Below, one piece after another: positions 54,472 to 64,000 of a DNA stretch of 64,000 nt. The notes under the pieces are model-generated. The model saw only the letters and a list, made by a program, of their open reading frames with translations, was not told the origin of the DNA and searched no databases. A program made the translations under genes and the position numbers. The DNA comes from Gracilaria gracilis (lineage: Eukaryota > Rhodophyta > Florideophyceae > Gracilariales > Gracilariaceae). Within the stretch, counting starts at the first letter, position 1, and each line of letters begins with the position of its first letter. The stretch lies in the NCBI GenBank assembly GCA_030374805.1, contig JARGSG010000193.1:1-64000 (forward strand). The letters are read 5' to 3'.

Positions 54472-54933
54472 TGTTGTGTACTCTGCATCACCGTTGTCGC
54501 TCTACGTTGCGTTGGACATACATCAATGCACCATATGTGTCTGGGCTGACGTCAGGACTGAACCGCGTACGCATATGCGCGCGAATTGACTTGGTAGTGC
54601 AGTAGGTCAGCATATGGACAGTACGGGAAATTGCGTAGTCAGGGTTACGTCAGATAGTTTTCGAGACACCTATTATCTTGTACCTTCGGTATGTTTGGTT
54701 ACTAGCGCGGTGTACAACTACAATCACGTCTGTCGGGTCAGCTGTCAACTAGCTCAGCTGGGGTACGCATAAAAGGCCGTCCTTTCTTCTGGACGGCAAC
54801 TCACAACGACAACGACAACTTCGTGTGGGTGTGCCCGCTCCGTCTAGCTGCCTCAATCTTTCTCCTTCTATCCAACCCCTTTACCGTAGTTGGCGCCTAA
54901 TTCAGAATTCCTTTTGTCAGCCAACATCCAACA
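54472..54933 (+). repeat. T3 3' LTR (462 bp)
   Basis: Preceded by a purine-containing CTTATGGGGCGC. Same ends as the 5' copy. Confidence 0.96.
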
Positions 54934-54938
54934 ACCCC

Positions 54939-56742
54939 CGGGTTCATGATATGCGTTTGGCACAAGTACATTTTTTCATGTTTTCGCAGGTCGAACCGGA
55001 CGGCTATCCTTCTGAAAATATCCAGTGTTCTTTGCAAAAAACTACCCAAAATATTCTTGCAGGACCAAGAATGGCCTTGGAGCGAATTGTTATCCAAAAA
55101 CTTAGTAGCCGAAAAAATATGTTTCCAAACATTTTGAGTGGCAAATTATCCGTTTCTATCCATGCGAACAAGATCTAAAGTGCTTGTCCGACTTCGTCCG
55201 TTTCAAATACTCTTCTTGTTACTTGGATTCTGGAATCTCTTATTTTTGTTCCGGTTCTATTCGTTTCAAACACCTATTCCAACAGTATTATTCGGGGGTT
55301 TTCTTCCCGGTCTGGGATTTTGTGTACTTAATCAACTTCTTTATTTTCAACAATGTATACAGAGCTCTATTGGAAGAAATAAGTAGTTAACAGCTTTCAT
55401 TTCTTGGAATGTAACAAAAAATCACAGCCAAGAACATATCAGGTACACGTGTACCGCGTTAAAGATGCAGCCTTTACATAATTGTTTGAATTCTTCTTAT
55501 TTTATTTTGCGTTTACCCGTTTGGATTCAATCTGCTTCACATATATTTTGATTGCGTCCGTTACCAATTTGATAAAACCGATTCGGTTCTGTTTGAGGAG
55601 ATCTGATATGTTTTTCTTTAATATTTTTCCGTTTGGTGGAAGGTCGAGATAAAACTGATACCGATCGCTTCTGTATTTTTGTAGTGTTTGTTTTGTCCGA
55701 ATCTGTCCATTTAAGGACCAAAAGCGGGGTTGTTCTGGAAAATATTTCTCCGGTTCGACCCCTAGGCCTGATACATAAGAGCAAGTTTCCCTCCAGTATT
55801 CCTCCAATCATTCAAGACGTCGCAGCTCAGAACTACAACACAGCGTGTCGCAGTTTCCGGATGCAAGGTATGCGTCTCCCATGACGCTTTCTCTGTATTG
55901 AGTCGCAGTGTAGCGCAATGGAGGGAATGATTATTCTCCTCGCTAGTTACTAACCCTCAAAGCGTTCGACGTTGCGCGCTCCGCCACCGCATTCGTCACT
56001 TGTGTGGAAACACAAGAACCACTAGGCCACATGTTCGGCATAAAACAGTTGAGCAACTCCGGCGCTCTCTGAGCTAGTCCTCTTTACGTATCACTCATCT
56101 TTTTTGCTCGGTGTGACGTGATAGCATGTAGAAGTGGTGCACCGGCAACTATCTCACACTATCCGCCCTACGAGCAGCATTGTCCTGAACGCGTTACGTA
56201 GGGTAAGTCACCTTACGGTGCAAAAGTCAAAAGCCCCTTTGACACTTTTTGCTTCTCACTTTTCTACACATCTAGATGAGCTGGAGTTTTCAATCTTTCT
56301 GGAGTTGTAATATCATCCCTGTCACTGAGTGGTGTTTGTTGTAAACGTTCCTTGTTGCTTTCTGAACCTTGTAGCTTCCAGAAGTTGGCCTACCCATGGG
56401 TGAGCAGATATTTGTTGCATGCATTGTTGTTTTGTAACTTTGGAAAGGTTCTTTCCAATAGAATACTTGGATTACCTAGATTACCTCACCATCCTTTTGA
56501 ATGCATACGACTAAGAATTTGCCTTCCATATGGCTTTGTAAAGGCGTTTCATATTCGAAGCAAGATACAACGGAATATTCTTCTATTCTAATCACTTTGC
56601 TCCCTAGTTGTACTTTAACTATAACAAGTTCCTAGCTATCAGCATACATACTTTAGGTGAGAATGGGGTGATCACGAAGCTTCCACTCTTGTAGATAAAT
56701 TGACTTTCAAAATGATACAACCCTCGCTGTTTTCTTGTTAAC
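54939..56742. other. 1.8 kb intergenic, no supported gene
   Basis: AT-rich. A 101-aa basic ORF on the minus strand (55502-55807) has no domain and overlaps a plus-strand ORF, so it is left uncalled. A short hairpin CTTGTGT/ACACAAG lies near 56,001. Nothing else seen. Confidence 0.4.
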
Positions 56743-56853
56743 ATGCAAAGTGAACATCAAACTTACACAGATTCGAAAGACCATCTTTATAAGAAGAAAG
56801 CATCGCATGAACGAAACCACACCTCTTCCAAACCGCCATCACCATCAACAATA

Positions 56854-57423
56854 ATGATCAGTACAATCGTTTGCATTCTTCTCTTGGTTTACAGCGCCAA
56901 GGGCTCAACATGTCCACCCAAGGTTCCGTTTCCTACGTCAGTTGTGGGCCGGAATCACAGCCAGAGTATGCCATGTTTCACCTCGCGCTGGAAATCTCAT
57001 GCACATGTTTACGTCACGGACACTGAAATTCGCTATTTGCCCTTTGAATACACCCTTCCATTTCCTCCGTTGGAATGTCGACCCCAGTATATCTTTCAGA
57101 TCAACAAATGGGCACCGATGTTAATCAGACTTCCAAGGCTTGATGTACCGGTGGGGCCAGAAATGGCGGATGAAAACTACTGTGAAAGGGAGCAGGACAA
57201 GATCAAGGTTCTTTCGTGGCCTCAGGGGGCAACTAGGGATGAGTTTATCGCTGGACTGAATAAGACGATTAATGGGCTTACTTTCCTTAGGGATAATGGT
57301 TGTGATTCTTCACTGTTTGAGCCCGTGCAGCTGACGCAAGAGTACTTGCATCCCTGGTTGGATGCACCCATCACATATCTTCTCAGCGTAGCGTACAACT
57401 TCGGCTTATGTCTGAACCCGTAA
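56854..57423 (+). CDS. secreted protein of unknown function (189 aa)
   Basis: The chosen start MISTIVCILLLVYSAKG gives a clean signal peptide (cleavage probably after KG or ST). An upstream in-frame Met at 56743 would bury it. TTTATAAG near 56,785 is a fitting TATA box. The mature part has six cysteines, N-glycosylation motifs (NHS, NKT) and a Pro-rich middle, with no family recognised. Poly(A) signal AATAAA at 57502. No intron needed. Probably exported to the cell wall or extracellular space. Confidence 0.7.
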   Translation: MISTIVCILLLVYSAKGSTCPPKVPFPTSVVGRNHSQSMPCFTSRWKSHAHVYVTDTEIRYLPFEYTLPFPPLECRPQYIFQINKWAPMLIRLPRLDVPVGPEMADENYCEREQDKIKVLSWPQGATRDEFIAGLNKTINGLTFLRDNGCDSSLFEPVQLTQEYLHPWLDAPITYLLSVAYNFGLCLNP

Positions 57424-57501
57424 AACGAAACAGCTTACATTTAACTGCCCGTGGGTACGGCAGGCCCACTGTAACTAAGCACAATACTAATGAACGTCCC
57501 C

Positions 57502-57507
57502 AATAAA
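57502..57507 (+). terminator. poly(A) signal AATAAA
   Basis: 80 bp after the stop of the secreted protein, followed by an A-rich run. Confidence 0.6.
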
Positions 57508-57865
57508 GAAAAAAAAGGATATGTGCGAGCATTAACTGTCAGTGGTCTCCAACAAGCATAGCTGGTACGAGCAAGCGCCTTTCACCGAAGCTCAACGATT
57601 ATTGTACAATTTGCAACAATTTGTATAAATGACTTGTAACTAGCAAAGATATGTTCGATCTTTATTCCCTTACTATCCACGTGAAAGCTATGACTATTTC
57701 TCCCTTGTGTTTTTGTTGACAAAGAGCTCACCAGAACAATTGTGAGACGCATCTCTTTTTATCTTGGCTGTCACTGCTCCGGTGTCGCCGAGATCCGATG
57801 TGAGCTGTAAGCAAAATAACTTTTTTCACGCGTGAATTTCTGGTCTGAAATATGCCATTTTACTT

Positions 57866-58162
57866 TTGCCGCAGCGTCGGCCAGAACGTCCAACTGCGTT
57901 AGAGGGTTGGGCTGCAGAAGTTGTCAAATATTTTCGACAACAGAGAAAGAGTATTTCAGAGTTATTGGAGAGCATCCAAGTCGTCCCTGCTGTGGGTTGC
58001 AGCAATGTACCTGTACGTGTACAAGAGAGATGCCCCGCACTATTTGCTGTGATGCTACAGCAGTGTACGGGTGGCGGGCGTTCTACGAGGATTCACAAGT
58101 CTCTATCCGCGGCGGTTGGCGACGACGAGGTTCCAGACGGGGTGTCAGGAATCCCAGCTTGA
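57866..58162 (+). CDS. uncertain ORF (98 aa), possible exon or fragment
   Basis: Begins at ATG 57866 after a T-rich tract. Coding-like helical sequence (LEGWAAEVVKYFRQQRKSISELLESI), then cysteine/valine residues. No partner exon or domain found. Overlapping ORFs in other frames make it weak. Confidence 0.25.
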   Translation: MPQRRPERPTALEGWAAEVVKYFRQQRKSISELLESIQVVPAVGCSNVPVRVQERCPALFAVMLQQCTGGGRSTRIHKSLSAAVGDDEVPDGVSGIPA

Positions 58163-58885
58163 GAATCTCCCAGAAGTAGAAGGTTACCCTTTTCCTGTCC
58201 AGGTCGTCGTCCGCCTACAGTATCATTCAAATAAAAACTTTTTCTCATTCCTCCAAATTCCAGGGAGATGCGGCAGAACCACCCATTTTGCCACTTCGGG
58301 AAACGGAAGTGAAACTGTCAAAATTAATCATAACTTAGGCTGGTGACTGCCTTTCTTGTCGGAGTGGTCAGTGAACCCACAGTTTTTTTCATAATAACCA
58401 GTGACAATTACGGCTGGAAAGGCAACAAAACGGGTTAGGTAATGAGCAGCATATTGGGTTTATGGAAACATTTAAAACGTTTAGTGCCTTTTTGAATCTT
58501 TTAAAAGTTTTTTTGTCATTTCAACCTTTCAAAATACCCCCGTAAATAGTTAAATACATGAATAATTTGAAAGGTTACCCAGCCATCACATTTTAGTTTT
58601 GCCAGAATTGTTGCCTCTCATTAAAGCTGTTTTGCTTTTTGCTTTTCTTGCTCAGTATTGCCAGTACTGAATCGTAAAATTTTGGTATGTATCAAGCTGT
58701 AACAAGCTTTTATAACGCTTTCTGCAGAGCCCTTTTCGCTTTTTCGCGACAAGCTCAAGTGCTTAGTATATTATACAGGTGTCTCTATGAAATTTGTTTT
58801 AAAACTTTTGATTTCATTCAAAACATTTTTCGAACATTTCCACAATTGAATTTGACTTTTGGGACTGCGACGTGGATCTTTGCTG
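58163..58885. other. AT-rich intergenic
   Basis: No gene seen. Confidence 0.4.
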
Positions 58886-58920
58886 TGACCGGCAGAGGGC
58901 CACACGTATAAAGACGTGGC
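58886..58920. repeat. 35-bp direct repeat, left copy
   Basis: Matches 60294-60328 at 30 of 35 positions. The core CACGTATAAAGACGTG is an inverted repeat around TATAAAG. Confidence 0.6.
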
Positions 58921-59329
58921 AGTTTAGTGATGTAGCCCAACAAGCTTTTCGCTGAATAGCGATGCTGTAATTGAAAGCGAGCTGCATGACTCAAAAACAA
59001 CGCTTGGATTAATTTAATTATTTGGCGCATGAATATCACATATTTGTATGGCTTGCCCAAGTGTAAGCAATTCAAATTAAGAATGACGAGTTGTATTTGA
59101 CATGCGATCATGCCATGGTGGCGTAACTTTACTTTGCGGGAGGGGGCGAAGGAACGTGTACGAAGTCTTGTCATTTGTTGTACTGCGTTGTTGGCATAGA
59201 ACACGAGCAGCTCCACTCTCAACAACCACAGTTGTCCCTTGTCTCCCCCCGCGCAAACCTCTCTCGTCTCCCTACCCGACCCAGCACGTTCGTTCTTACT
59301 CCTTCCTCCACATCTCTCCCATCCGAACC

Positions 59330-60085
59330 ATGAGCCACCGTGGTCAACTAGGAAGTTTTCTCAAAGATTCGCTTCAAAAGCTACAAACCGTTGTCGAACA
59401 AATCGACGCGGCCCAAACCAATGCCGCTCACAACGATGCTGAACAATCGACTCGCGCGAGGCACGAAACGGCTCAGCCATCACCTCCACCGCCACATTCC
59501 AATGCGGACGAACAAACCAAGGCTCGTATTATCTCTGCGCACAAGCAGGTCTGCATGATGCTTCTGGCTTCTACTCCGGCTCAGATCCCGCTCCTCAACT
59601 TGCTGGACTCGGGCGTTGTTGAGACGTACTGGGCATGTGTGGAGGACTTGCTGCTTCTCGTTCAAAATTTACCCGACTTTCCCAAACACTCGAGCAGACA
59701 AGAACAACTGCGCTTTGTGGAAACGCATTGTAGCCAGATATGCTCTCGCAATGGCGTTCACGTTGATTGCCAAGTTGTGGTAGGCAGTTTGGTATGCGTG
59801 AGGGAAACCTATCCTAGTTATCAAGTCATGTTGAAAATGTATCATGAAGATATGGAAAAACAATGCGCGCAACTGAGTCAAATCAAACAGGAGCAAGAAA
59901 CGGCCGCTACGCAGAATGTGAGCCGCTTGCAGATGCAGCAATCCCGCTTGCAAGCAGAACAAATGCGGCGGGACGCAATCATGAGATCCCACGAACAACG
60001 GATGACCCAAATTGGTCAATTGATGGGTTCCACTCCTTTGTATTACCAGAATGGCGTAGCTCACTATGGCGGAATTAATTTTTGA
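59330..60085 (+). CDS. coiled-coil protein of unknown function (251 aa)
   Basis: Start MSHRGQLGSFLKDSL (aaccATGag) is preferred over an upstream in-frame Met at 59102, because residues before it look like 5' UTR (pyrimidine-rich). An Ala/Gln/His/Pro linker (about 35-65) separates two helical parts. Residues 75-165 are mixed with seven cysteines, and 175-235 form a Gln/Arg-rich coiled coil. No signal peptide or membrane segment; likely a cytoplasmic or nuclear scaffold. No homologue recognised. Flanked by the 35-bp repeats. Confidence 0.7.
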   Translation: MSHRGQLGSFLKDSLQKLQTVVEQIDAAQTNAAHNDAEQSTRARHETAQPSPPPPHSNADEQTKARIISAHKQVCMMLLASTPAQIPLLNLLDSGVVETYWACVEDLLLLVQNLPDFPKHSSRQEQLRFVETHCSQICSRNGVHVDCQVVVGSLVCVRETYPSYQVMLKMYHEDMEKQCAQLSQIKQEQETAATQNVSRLQMQQSRLQAEQMRRDAIMRSHEQRMTQIGQLMGSTPLYYQNGVAHYGGINF

Positions 60086-60293
60086 AACATATTCATGTAC
60101 AAAGTCAAAGTCATGTTATGTCATGTTGAATGTGGTAAATACTTGCAATTTGCAACCAAATCTATTTAACGTCCTCTCTAGTATCGAACAGAATACGTTC
60201 ATGTTGGTTGCCTTTTGGTACCCTTGGTATTGTGCCTTCTGGGCAATGTGGTGCATGGGGTTAATTAGGTACATTGGCAACTGAGGTTCCGCA

Positions 60294-60328
60294 TGACCGC
60301 CGAAGGGCTACACGTATAAGGACGTGGC
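60294..60328. repeat. 35-bp direct repeat, right copy
   Basis: Partner of 58886-58920; TATAAGG in the loop. Confidence 0.6.
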
Positions 60329-61588
60329 GCGGTCGCTCGAACTCAAAAAGTCGATGAGTTCCAGACAGGCAGTTTTCATATCGATAAGGTGTTCCTCTTT
60401 TATTGCCACCCATTCTCACCCAAAACTCTTTTTTAAGGAATGAGCTTCATCTTCGGGACGAAGCAGAAGTCACAGAATTCTGTCTACTCTTGATTAATCT
60501 TGAGTCAAAAATATCGGAATCGCAAGGAATGAAGAAGAGTATTTATGGAGAACGTGAAGTCTGTGGAATGGCAGATCGGCAGCGCGCCGCCCAACGACCA
60601 TCCTCACGATCGCAAGTGTTCCTAATCGTGATCCGCAGCGGCTTTCGTGTATGCGATGCGATCTGCCTTGTTAAGAACCCAGTAACTGCACAAATTGGAA
60701 TTTCAAGGAACGACGAAAAAGATTTATGGAAAAGTGGTGCATGAGGGACTCTCAGTTTCGAGCATGCCATATCCAATTAACGAAGCTGCGTCAAGCTGCT
60801 CCCTGATCTTGAGAACAAAGCTAGCGCTTTTGTCCCATGGATAGATATGTGATGTTTGATCAACTACAGAAAGAGGAGCTCTCGAGTTTCGCAGAAGAAT
60901 TAGGCGACGCGTCTCTCTGGCCGGGACAAGTATTAGTAATGCAAAATGCGATCAAAGACGATACCATATCGATGTTCCTCGTTTCCTGATAGCGACACCA
61001 TTCTGCAGCGATGTCTACCCAATGGTAAGACGAACAAATAGAACTCAACATATGATGCAGCTCGATGTGCAACCAGACTGTTCTTCTATCATTCCTCACC
61101 TACGGCTTCAAACGTGTTCTACCCTTGGTATAGCCAGGATAAGGTACAAACGTGGAACCCTGTTTCATTTTCCTTGTTGTGGGCAACAGTCCATCCCTTA
61201 CAGGTGCATGCTCTCAAGTATCTCTTTTTTTGAAGGGGTCAGCCACATCTACCTTCGGTATCATAGAAAATGCTGAGAAGCATGTCCTTTGATCCTAGGA
61301 AAGGAAAGATTTGGTGCCCCTCATTCCTGGCTATCGTTATGATGCACGTGTAAAACAGACTCCTACTTTTCACGAAAGAACTTCCAGTAAGCCAGCTCAC
61401 TCGCAAGCGGATGTTTGCCTGATAAGCCATCCTGATACACATCGTGTCCGATATGTAACTTTACTGCACCTTTGTAGTTCATGGAAACAGAATCGTAAAT
61501 TATACCTCATGAACACCGGGATAGAAAAGGCCCCTTCTCTCGCTTCTATTGTTTCTCATCACACTGCTGCAGCACTTTCCTATGAAAC
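60329..61588. other. intergenic, no supported gene
   Basis: A 113-aa ORF (60403-60744) includes two related segments (about 60507-60550 and 60692-60735, near 70% alike). It is probably not coding. Nothing else seen. Confidence 0.4.
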
Positions 61589-63193
61589 ATGTTCCTCTTT
61601 GTCATATTATGCGTCGTTCTTATCGCATCTACCAAATGCCATTTTCCGCTTGGACCTGTGGCGTTTCAGAACACATTCGAACGAAAGTCGGAAGGATCCC
61701 GACTTAATTTCGATGACTGTATCAGTTCAGATCAATGTCTGCCTCCTCGCCGCTGCATTTCACTCGAATTCCAGAACGAACGCGTGTGCCCTGGAACAGG
61801 TGTATGTTTCTGCTATTCCAAGTTGCTATGCTCACCTGATGATGACTCCAACTCTTCCTGTGCCCCTGACGAAATCTGCTACAGGGGATTATGCGAAAGC
61901 ACGGCGAAACATAGCACACCAACTCCCGAAGCGGCAGAACAATCAGTCTCAGGACTTGCGTTTGAAAGTTGCTCATCGGATGAGGAATGCGCCACCGGAT
62001 ACGAATGCGTTCTTAACTTGGGTCAAAACTTAAGAGTCCCTTGTCCAAGTGGAGCACCCGCCGGCAGCTGTGTTTGCTTCTCAGCGGATTTTATTTGTCT
62101 CTCAACTTCTCAGTGTCATTCGCAAGAATTCTGTTTTCGTCCGCTCGGAATCGAGCGTGCAGCGTGTGTCTCCAAGCAGGGGTTTCAACTTTTCGAACCA
62201 TCGCCCTCTCTTCCACCGGACGCGGAGCGGAACGGCACTTTGTTCAACTTTGAGCACTGCAACAGCTCGCTAGACTGCGTGCCGCCGCGCGAATGCATCC
62301 GCATTCGGAACGGAACCAACGTGGTGTGCGATGTTCCCCACCCCGACTGCGTGTGTCAAGCGCACCTTTCTATGTGTCATATCAACTCGTATTGCGAACG
62401 TGGTGAGACATGCGTGTTCCTCGACGGCCTTTCTGGTTCATGGTGCAAGGCTTCCGCGCTGGTGGAGGAACGCAATGCATCGGCGACAGCGACGAAGCTG
62501 GGTTTGGAGCGATGCGAGCATACGTGGGAGTGTGTGACTCCTAGAAGATGTGCGCGATTCTATGAGGGAGGGCTCTTCGATGAGTGCAATGGACACGCAG
62601 ATTGCTTCTGCCTCGATACGGAGTACCGCTGCTTCAGGGACGATGAGTGCGATGCGGATGAACAGTGTGAACCGTTTGAAGAAGTGTCGGTTTGTGTTGC
62701 ACGCAACATGGTGGCTTCAGGAAGCATTCCAATTCGCGAGATGTTGGAAGCTAGCGCGGAGGGTGAGGAGGAGGAAGAAGACTCTGGAACGAACGCAAAG
62801 CCGCTGGAGATCCCGCCAGAACCTCCGTCAGCAGCGTCCGACGAATCTGTAGAGCAGAGCTCCGTGTGCATCGCGGTGCATCACCTCAAGCACCTTCCGG
62901 CCGATCAGCTGATGTACCGCTCGCATCGCCGCGCGACAGTGCTGTGCGACGCGGTGGGCAACTGCGCGACGAAGAGTCACATGCTGCTGTTCGAGGGACG
63001 GGCGATGTCGATGGCGACTTACTGCGGGCGCGTGCGCTGCGTGCGGAGGACGTTGTTGGTGAATAGTCCCAAGTATGTACCGCGGCTACGCGTGGATGGC
63101 GTGGGCGGCGTGCGGTGGACGGCGTTCGCCGCCAGCTTTGGCACGGCGCTGGAGGAACGCGTGTTGGCGGCGTTGGTGGCCGTTGGACTGTAG
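61589..63193 (+). CDS. secreted Cys-repeat protein, four 10-Cys modules (534 aa)
   Basis: Signal peptide MFLFVILCVVLIASTKC. Four modules of about 70 residues follow (about 40-107, 122-200, 222-295 and 305-375). Each fits C-x5-C-x5-C-x(8-12)-C-x(4-8)-C-x-C-x6-C-x(4-9)-C-x5-C-x(2-10)-C, with a leading [LF]-x-[FL]-[DE] and PPRxC. An acidic EEEEED linker (about 395) precedes a C-terminal domain (425-534) with VCIAVHHL, VLCDAVGNCAT, YCGRVRCVRR and VRWTAFAASFGTALEE. N-glycosylation sites are present (NGT, NAS). GC content rises sharply in the C-terminal third. The role is unknown; extracellular matrix or binding is plausible. Confidence 0.8.
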   Translation: MFLFVILCVVLIASTKCHFPLGPVAFQNTFERKSEGSRLNFDDCISSDQCLPPRRCISLEFQNERVCPGTGVCFCYSKLLCSPDDDSNSSCAPDEICYRGLCESTAKHSTPTPEAAEQSVSGLAFESCSSDEECATGYECVLNLGQNLRVPCPSGAPAGSCVCFSADFICLSTSQCHSQEFCFRPLGIERAACVSKQGFQLFEPSPSLPPDAERNGTLFNFEHCNSSLDCVPPRECIRIRNGTNVVCDVPHPDCVCQAHLSMCHINSYCERGETCVFLDGLSGSWCKASALVEERNASATATKLGLERCEHTWECVTPRRCARFYEGGLFDECNGHADCFCLDTEYRCFRDDECDADEQCEPFEEVSVCVARNMVASGSIPIREMLEASAEGEEEEEDSGTNAKPLEIPPEPPSAASDESVEQSSVCIAVHHLKHLPADQLMYRSHRRATVLCDAVGNCATKSHMLLFEGRAMSMATYCGRVRCVRRTLLVNSPKYVPRLRVDGVGGVRWTAFAASFGTALEERVLAALVAVGL

Positions 63194-63430
63194 GCTGTAT
63201 GGGTGTAGCTTTGGAACAGGCTCGTAGAACGGGGCAGATTTATTCAGTGGAACCTTCACGATTACGGGGAAGAACTGGTACGTGGAAGACCGGCGGAGAC
63301 GTCTGGAGGGTACGGGTACGGTTACAGTAGCCCGGGTACCGAGGGCTACACAAACTGCCACAAATCACAATATTTAACAGCAGCTTCGTGGCCTCACTTC
63401 CCGAAAGCCACCACCTCTCAATTCAACCAA
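63194..63430. other. short intergenic
   Basis: TATA-like AATATTTAA at 63368 lies about 60 bp before the next ATG; otherwise featureless. Confidence 0.4.
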
Positions 63431-63808
63431 ATGGGCGAATCACGAAACGCAGGTGGCGAAAATAGCTCCGATGGCTTCTCTGCGTGTGCCCTTGAGAAGA
63501 CGTTGTTGTGCCGAGGAAACCACCCTCCGGCAAAGCTGTACGTCTGTCTCCGTTGCGGCTCGGAGTTCTCCAGCTCGCGTCGCTTTCTCGTTCACACCTA
63601 CGAGAAACACAACCCGAGTACAGCCCCGCAAGATTCCGCTCCGTCCATGTCTGCACACTTCATTCGTAACCGCTTGTACATGCCGGACAGCAATTCTTAC
63701 TATGACACCTTCGCGTGCCGGCGTTGCCGCAACTTTTGTGTCCGAGTTCGAGTGGTTACCATCTGCTGCCAAAGCCGGCGCCAACTCTTTCGCCCTACAT
63801 CTACTTAA
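63431..63808 (+). CDS. small C2H2 zinc-finger protein (125 aa)
   Basis: ATG in context accaaATGg. One classical finger, YVCLRCGSEFSSSRRFLVHT with C-x2-C-x12-H-x4-H (about residues 37-60). A second cysteine-rich patch (CRRCRNFC, then CC) near 95-113 lacks histidines. The Arg-rich tail suggests nucleic acid binding in the nucleus. Length and partial second finger leave open a truncated gene. Confidence 0.6.
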   Translation: MGESRNAGGENSSDGFSACALEKTLLCRGNHPPAKLYVCLRCGSEFSSSRRFLVHTYEKHNPSTAPQDSAPSMSAHFIRNRLYMPDSNSYYDTFACRRCRNFCVRVRVVTICCQSRRQLFRPTST

Positions 63809-64000
63809 AGCCTCAGCATACCGAAGCCTCCTGCCTTAGTAGTCGCCCGGGGACCTGTCACAGGTAAAAAAAACTGTATCGGTATCGAAACTAAAAGAGC
63901 AAGTTGGTAACCACAGCATCCTCGTGGTCCACCAGGGCTGTTCCACTCTTGGCTGACGATATCAGCGCGTGTTGGACAAGATTCCACGCTTGCTGGGTCG

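Larger units (their letters stand above)
49307..54933 (+). mobile_element. T3: young chromodomain Ty3/gypsy element (5,627 bp)
   Basis: 462-bp LTRs at 49307-49768 and 54472-54933 (TGTTG...CAACA), four differences by eye. A single long gag-pol frame of 1,521 codons has one stop. The flanking 5-mers are ACCGG and ACCCC, so the target duplication is not perfect. A TATA-like CATAAAAGG in the LTR (49606-49614) fits the promoter. No antisense ORF, and no octamer enrichment. Confidence 0.95.

Noticed and set aside
49302-54938. Target duplication for T3
   Set aside because: ACCGG versus ACCCC; only three of five match.
55502-55807. 101-aa basic ORF, minus strand
   Set aside because: No similarity, overlapped by another ORF; not called.
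55900-55990. tRNA-like A box (TAGCGCAATGG) and B box (GTTCGAC)
   Set aside because: Acceptor and T stems do not pair.
61311-62033. 240-aa ORF overlapping the Cys-repeat gene
   Set aside because: Different frame; the Cys-module frame has a signal peptide and repeats.

Overview
This is eukaryotic nuclear DNA and is mostly retrotransposon. It has chromodomain Ty3/gypsy and Ty1/copia elements nested in one another, a pogo-like transposase remnant, and a short tract of compact, apparently intronless host genes at the right end. Best guess for the source is a red seaweed of the Chondrus type: small intronless genes in islands between dense nested LTR elements, and an unfamiliar Cys-repeat secreted protein. 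That is an inference, not a proven identification. No tRNA, rRNA, CRISPR array or bacterial operon was seen.

Layout. 1-9756: copy T1a of a Ty3/gypsy family (T1), minus strand, cut by the window edge, whose 5' LTR (9214-9756) lies inside a pogo/jerky-type transposase (9757-10805). 11122-39469: one old Ty1/copia element (C1, minus strand, about 5.7 kb of its own sequence) split by two later gypsy elements and one probable solo LTR. These are T1b (11374-22564, target duplication CATGT), the solo LTR (24408-25126, GGGTA) and T2 (25467-36897, GTTGT). 39470-44170: low-information sequence with a 9-bp minisatellite, a 51-bp tandem duplication and hairpins. 44176-48911: a younger copia (C2, target duplication CTTTT). 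49307-54933: a very young plus-strand chromodomain gypsy (T3, LTRs differing at 4 of 462 positions by eye), whose polyprotein is broken by one stop. 54939-64000: host sequence with four supported genes: a 189-aa secreted protein, a 251-aa coiled-coil protein, a 534-aa secreted protein with four 10-Cys modules, and a 125-aa C2H2 zinc-finger protein.

Most notable biology. (1) T1 and T2 are clearly different families, but each carries downstream of pol an extra open reading frame on the opposite strand (about 716 and 610 codons). The two antisense proteins share motifs in the same order. The T2 copy kept its frame over 1.8 kb despite five stops, and the T1 copies have a TATA-like box just upstream. 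The function is unknown. (2) The T1 family is packed with the octamer CCGNNCGG in LTR, gag, pol, antisense ORF and non-coding parts: 7 to 16 per 1.2 kb by hand count, against about 0.3 expected by chance and none in a T2 control stretch. (3) In T1a, T1b and T2, pol lies in the -1 frame relative to gag, with a classic GGGAAAC heptamer just before the T2 gag stop. (4) T1 and T2 share an unassigned tRNA primer site, both copias use a half-tRNA initiator-Met primer site, and T3 has no recognisable primer site but a 12-bp palindrome there.

T1, T2 and T3 follow LTR - gag - protease - RT/RNase H - integrase/chromodomain - LTR. The copias follow gag - protease - integrase - RT/RNase H. In both copias the pol stop codon lies inside the 3' LTR.
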